DNA from: Panagrolaimus kolymaensis
Lineage: Eukaryota; Nematoda; Chromadorea; Rhabditida; Panagrolaimidae
NCBI GenBank assembly: GCA_028622995.1
Contig: JAJQJQ010000060.1
Span: forward strand, 806,001-870,000
DNA: 64,000 nucleotides
Reading direction: 5' to 3'
Positions 58,731-64,000 of the stretch are shown here, piece after piece. Position 1 is the first letter of the stretch; every line of letters begins with the position of its first letter. Under the pieces are notes generated by a model, which saw only the letters and a list, made by a program, of their open reading frames with translations, was not told where the DNA came from and searched no databases. The translations under genes and the position numbers were made by a program.

Positions 58731-60189
58731 TATTTATAAACCTTTTTTTCTTTTTCAAACAAAAAGCTTATTTCAAAAATCAAAGGGAAACCAAAAAATT
58801 CCAACAAACAAATCTCCCAACAATAAAAAAAAGAAAAAAAAGAAAGTATAATGAAAATTTTTCAAAACTAAGCTTTCATTTTATATTAAATTTTTTTTGT
58901 TGCTGGAGGAAGAAGGTGAGTGATCCAGAGTGGCGAAACTACATTTTTTTTAAATAAGAATTTATTTAAGCCAAAAAGCTTTTCCATCAAAAAGAGGAAA
59001 AAGAGAGAGAGAGTGGGATAAAGAGTGGGGATAAGTGATAAGATTAATAATATTATAGCTTTCCTATATTAAATTAATGGAAAGAAAGTGACTCAATTTT
59101 TTTCCTTCTCTTTTTTCATTTTTTATATTAAATATTTTAATTTCGTAAAGTAAAGTAAAGTATTTCAAATTAATCGTTCCATTCGCCTTGATAAAAGATT
59201 AAAAATCTGAAGAAGAAAAGATTATCCTCTGATTTTTTTTCTTTTGTTTTTGGTTAAAAGAAAAATAATATTTTACCTTTTTTTGCAACAATTTTCTTTT
59301 CATTTTTTCAAACATATTGAAATCATCGTTTTTTTTTGTGAATGCTTCTTCTTTTTTTTATTGTATATTTTTTATGAAAAGAAAATATGTAAAATAACAC
59401 TTTTTTTTGTTCTTGTTTCAGACTCAGACAGCGGGGAAAGAAAGAAAGCAATAAGGAACTATAACTATGATATATGAATTAAAAGGAATTCAAAGAAAAA
59501 CATAAGCGCAATAAATAAATGGAGATTTTATTGAAAGAAAAAAAAGAGAAGCGAAGTTCCGTTCAAAAAAAATGTTTACAAAAATTTTCTTTGCTTTATC
59601 AAACAAAAAAATCTAAATATTTGCAATGTAACGAATCTTCATAAATTCAATTCATGCTTTAATTTCGAGAAGTTGCTTCGATGATGAATAAATGGAAATT
59701 GGCTTTCAAAAATATTCATTTACAAAAGCAAAAAAGCTAATGTAAAAAATTTTTTGAAATAAAAAATAAATGAAAAATAAAGAAATATGTTTTTATCATA
59801 TTTTTTAACGCTTTTTGTTTTGTCTTTTATGCAATACAACTGTCATTCAAGAATGTTTTTAGTTGTAATGTTTTTTTTATTAAAACAGTTTTGCATCATA
59901 ATTATTTTCGCGAAAAAAATGGAAGCTTTAGCATCGTTTTTTTTTTGTGAATTTTTTATATTAGTTATAGCTTCTTTTTTTTACACAAAGACTTTTTATT
60001 ATTTTTATTTTTTGAATATTTAATTCTAACTTTTTTTTATGTTTTAAAATAAGACCTTATGATTTAAATGACTTCAAAAGCATGGAAGAAGAAACTAATT
60101 AAATAGAAAAAAACTATTAACAATCATTATAAAGGCATCATATTTTTGTAAATTTTAAAGGAATAAACAACACTTAAACGGGCACCAAT
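58731..60189. other. Intergenic region before the satellite array
   Basis: AT-rich, A- and T-run-laden sequence. Open stretches are Phe/Ile/Lys-rich and lack splice or family support. The promoter of the small membrane protein should lie near 58731-59200. Confidence 0.4.
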
Positions 60190-63100
60190 ATGAAGCTTCC
60201 AATAACAAAACCATCAAGATTTTCTGATAGCTTGAGGTCATTTATTTCCTATAAAAAAGGAAAAACTATTACAAAAATAATTCTTTTGATTTAATAAATT
60301 TTAATGGATCCGCTAACATATTTATGATGCTTCCAATAACAAAACCATCAAGATTTTCTGATAGCTTGAGGTCATTTATTTCCTATAAAAAAGGAAAAAC
60401 TATAAGAAAAAATAATTTTTTTGATTTAATAAATTTTAATGGATCCGCTAACATATTTATGATGCTTCCAATAACAAAACGATCAAGATTTTCTGAAAGC
60501 TTGAGGTCGTTTATTTCCTATAAAAAAGGAAAAACTATAAGAAAAAATAATTTTTTTGATTTAATAAATTTTAATGGATCCGCTAACATATTTATGATGC
60601 TTCCAATAACAAAACGATCAAGATTTTCTGAAAGCTTGAGGTCGTTTATTTCCTATAAAAAAGGAAAAACTATAAGAAAAAATAATTTTTTTGATTTAAT
60701 AAATTTTAATGGATCCGCTAACATATTTATGATGCTTCCAATAACAAAACAATCAAGATTTTCTGAAAGCTTGAGGTCATTTATTTCCTATAAAAAAGGA
60801 AAAACTATTACAAAAATAATTCTTTTGATTTAATAAATTTTAATGGATCCGCTAACATATTTATGATGCTTCCAATAACAAAACGATCAAGATTTTCTGA
60901 AAGCTTGAGGTCATTTATTTCCTATAAAAAAGGAAAAACTATAAGAAAAAATAATTTTTTTGATTTAATAAATTTTAATGGATCCGCTAACATATTTATG
61001 ATGCTTCCAATAACAAAACGATCAAGATTTTCTGAAAGCTTGAGGTTCTGAAAGCTTGAGGTCATTTATTTCCTATAAAAAAGGAAAAACTATAAGAAAA
61101 AATAATTTTTTTGATTTAATAAATTTTAATGGATCCGCTAACATATTTATGATGCTTCCAATAACAAAACAATCAAGATTTTCTGAAAGCTTGAGGTCAT
61201 TTATTTCCTATAAAAAAGGAAAAACTATAAGAAAAAATAATTTTTTTGATTTAATAAATTTTAATGGATCCGCTAACATATTTATGATGCTTCCAATAAC
61301 AAAACGATCAAGATTTTCTGAAAGCTTGAGGTCATTTATTTCCTATAAAAAAGGAAAAACTATAAGAAAAAATAATTTTTTTGATTTAATAAATTTTAAT
61401 GGATCCGCTAACATATTTATGATGCTTCCAATAACAAAACAATCAAGATTTTCTGAAAGCTTGAGGTCGTTTATTTCCTATAAAAAAGGAAAAACTATAA
61501 GAAAAAATAATTTTTTTGATTTAATAAATTTTAATGGATCCGCTAACATATTTATGATGCTTCCAATAACAAAACGATCAAGATTTTCTGAAAGCTTGAG
61601 GTCGTTTATTTCCTATAAAAAAGGAAAAACTATAAGAAAAAATAATTTTTTTGATTTAATAAATTTTAATGGATCCGCTAACATATTTATGATGCTTCCA
61701 ATAACAAAACAATCAAGATTTTCTGAAAGCTTGAGGTCGTTTATTTCCTATAAAAAAGGAAAAACTATAAGAAAAAATAATTTTTTTGATTTAATAAATT
61801 TTAATGGATCCGCTAACATATTTATGATGCTTCCAATAACAAAACAATCAAGATTTTCTGAAAGCTTGAGGTCGTTTATTTCCTATAAAAAAGGAAAAAC
61901 TATAAGAAAAAATAATTTTTTTGATTTAATAAATTTTAATGGATCCGCTAACATATTTATGATGCTTCCAATAACAAAACAATCAAGATTTTCTGAAAGC
62001 TTGAGGTCGTTTATTTCCTATAAAAAAGGAAAAACTATAAGAAAAAATAATTTTTTTGATTTAATAAATTTTAATGGATCCGCTAACATATTTATGATGC
62101 TTCCAATAACAAAACAATCAAGATTTTCTGAAAGCTTGAGGTCGTTTATTTCCTATAAAAAAGGAAAAACTATAAGAAAAAATAATTTTTTTGATTTAAT
62201 AAATTTTAATGGATCCGCTAACATATTTATGATGCTTCCAATAACAAAACGATCAAGATTTTCTGAAAGCTTGAGGTCGTTTATTTCCTATAAAAAAGGA
62301 AAAACTATAAGAAAAAATAATTTTTTTGATTTAATAAATTTTAATGGATCCGCTAACATATTTATGATGCTTCCAATAACAAAACGATCAAGATTTTCTG
62401 AAAGCTTGAGGTCGTTTATTTCCTATAAAAAAGGAAAAACTATAAGAAAAAATAATTTTTTTGATTTAATAAATTTTAATGGATCCGCTAACATATTTAT
62501 GATGCTTCCAATAACAAAACGATCAAGATTTTCTGAAAGCTTGAGGTCGTTTATTTCCTATAAAAAAGGAAAAACTATAAGAAAAAATAATTTTTTTGAT
62601 TTAATAAATTTTAATGGATCCGCTAACATATTTATGATGCTTCCAATAACAAAACGATCAAGATTTTCTGAAAGCTTGAGGTCGTTTATTTCCTATAAAA
62701 AAGGAAAAACTATAAGAAAAAATAATTTTTTTGATTTAATAAATTTTAATGGATCCGCTAACATATTTATGATGCTTCCAATAACAAAACGATCAAGATT
62801 TTCTGAAAGCTTGAGGTCGTTTATTTCCTATAAAAAAGGAAAAACTATAAGAAAAAATAATTTTTTTGATTTAATAAATTTTAATGGATCCGCTAACATA
62901 TTTATGATGCTTCCAATAACAAAACAATCAAGGTTTTCTGAAAGCTTGAGGTCATTTATTTCCTATAAAAAAGGAAAAACTATAACAAAAAATAATTTTT
63001 TTGATTTAATAAATTTTAATGGATCCGCTAACATATTTATGATGCTTCCAATAACAAAACAATCAAGATTTTCTGAAAGCTTGAGGTCGTTTATTTCCTA

Positions 63101-64000
63101 TAAAAAAGGAAAAACTATAAGAAAAAATAATTTTTTTGATTTAATAAATTTTAATGGATCCGCTAACATATTTATGATGCTTCCAATAACAAAACGATCA
63201 AGATTTTCTGAAAGCTTGAGGTCGTTTATTTCCTATAAAAAAGGAAAAACTATAAGAAAAAATAATTTTTTTGATTTAATAAATTTAAATGGATCCGCTA
63301 ACATATTTATGATGCTTCCAATAACAAAACGATCAAGATTTTCTGAAAGCTTGAGGTCGTTTATTTCCTATAAAAAAGGAAAAACTATAAGAAAAAATAA
63401 TTTTTTTGATTTAATAAATTTTAATGGATCCGCTAACATATTTATGATGCTTCCAATAACAAAACGATCAAGATTTTCTGAAAGCTTGAGGTCGTTTATT
63501 TCCTATAAAAAAGGAAAAACTATAAGAAAAAATAATTTTTTTGATTTAATAAATTTTAATGGATCCGCTAACATATTTATGATGCTTCCAATAACAAAAC
63601 GATCAAGATTTTCTGAAAGCTTGAGGTCGTTTATTTCCTATAAAAAAGGAAAAACTATAACAAAAAATAATTTTTTTGATTTAATAAATTTTAATGGATC
63701 CGCTAACATATTTATGATGCTTCCAATAACAAAACGATCAAGATTTTCTGAAAGCTTGAGGTCGTTTATTTCCTATAAAAAAGGAAAAACTATAAGAAAA
63801 AATAATTTTTTTGATTTAATAAATTTTAATGGATCCGCTAACATATTTATGATGCTTCCAATAACAAAACAATCAAGATTTTCTGAAAGCTTGAGGTCGT
63901 TTATTTCCTATAAAAAAGGAAAAACTATAAGAAAAAATAATTTTTTTGATTTAATAAATTTTAATGGATCCGCTAACATATTTATGATGCTTCCAATAAC
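60190..64000. repeat. 135-bp tandem satellite array, running off the window
   Basis: The landmark CTTCCAATAAC recurs at 60196, 60330, 60465, 60600, 60735, 60869, 61004 and 61155, then every 135 bp to 63855, with a partial unit from 63990. That is 28 units plus a fragment. Each unit holds one GGATCC site and an AAGCTTGAGG motif. Units are nearly identical; variant positions seen include AAACGATCA/AAACAATCA and GTCGTTT/GTCATTT. Two units (the first and the fifth) are 134 bp with an ACTATTACAAAAATAATTC variant, and a 16-bp internal duplication near 61040 enlarges unit 7. The array has no visible right edge. Confidence 0.95.
61149..64000 (+). other. Open reading frame of 45-codon repeats in the satellite
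   Basis: From the double ATG at 61149 the frame stays open to the window end, about 950 codons. Because the unit is 135 bp, each unit gives the same 45 residues, beginning M-M-L-P-I-T-K and containing S-F-I-S-Y-K-K-G-K-T and D-L-I-N-F-N-G-S-A. No start context, splice signal or known domain supports translation. I list it as coding potential, not as a gene. Confidence 0.3.

Noticed and set aside
1..64000. tRNA, rRNA, spliced-leader RNA genes and CRISPR arrays
   Set aside because: No tRNA B-box-like string in a cloverleaf context, no rRNA-like GC-rich block, no SL1-type leader sequence and no spacer-separated repeats were found by eye.

Overview
The window reads as nuclear DNA of an AT-rich nematode. 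Genes are built from exons split by introns with GTAAG-type donors and TTTTCAG-type acceptors. Nematode-typical families are present: secreted C6-domain (DUF281-type) proteins, a supplementary nuclear receptor with a C-A-A-C-S-A-F-F P-box, and an animal chitin synthase. A clade IV rhabditid such as a panagrolaimid is my guess from the F-box-like family; nothing here proves it. No rRNA, tRNA, CRISPR array or bacterial-type operon was seen.

Layout. 0.3-7 kb: a coiled-coil member of a local F-box-like family (minus strand), an F-box-like gene broken by a hairpin transposon, a second hairpin transposon just behind it, and a decayed SRPK-like kinase. 7.6-15.2 kb: two head-to-head pairs of secreted C6-domain genes with an F-box-like gene carrying a C2H2 finger between them. 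The two pairs share an almost identical bidirectional promoter block although their later exons have diverged, and a scrap of a further copy lies downstream. 15.2-20.2 kb: non-coding. 20.2-29.7 kb: a nine-exon chitin synthase gene (1680 residues). 29.7-42.9 kb: about 13 kb of AT-rich DNA without a recognisable gene, leading to a nuclear hormone receptor (42.9-45.9 kb). 46.3-47.0 kb: a 3' remnant of an F-box-like gene whose intron holds a transposon nested in a transposon. 47.2-58.7 kb: a PPxY protein, a PDZ-PDZ-perilipin-like fusion, a coiled-coil family member, an F-box-like gene, a second PDZ-PDZ gene, and a small membrane protein on the minus strand. 60.2 kb to the end: a tandem array of 135-bp units that runs off the window.

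Two themes tie the window together. One family (members at 0.3, 2.7, 10.9, 46.3, 52.1 and 53.7 kb) keeps the same intron positions near its 3' end while the N-terminus is exchanged between an F-box-like head, an F-box head plus zinc finger, and a coiled coil. Promoters and leaders also move or are homogenised separately from coding sequence: the C6 bidirectional promoter is one case, and the leader plus first codons shared by the two PDZ genes and the 52-kb coiled-coil gene is the other.

All exon joins were read by eye from splice motifs and frame continuity. Function calls rest on remembered family patterns, not on searches.
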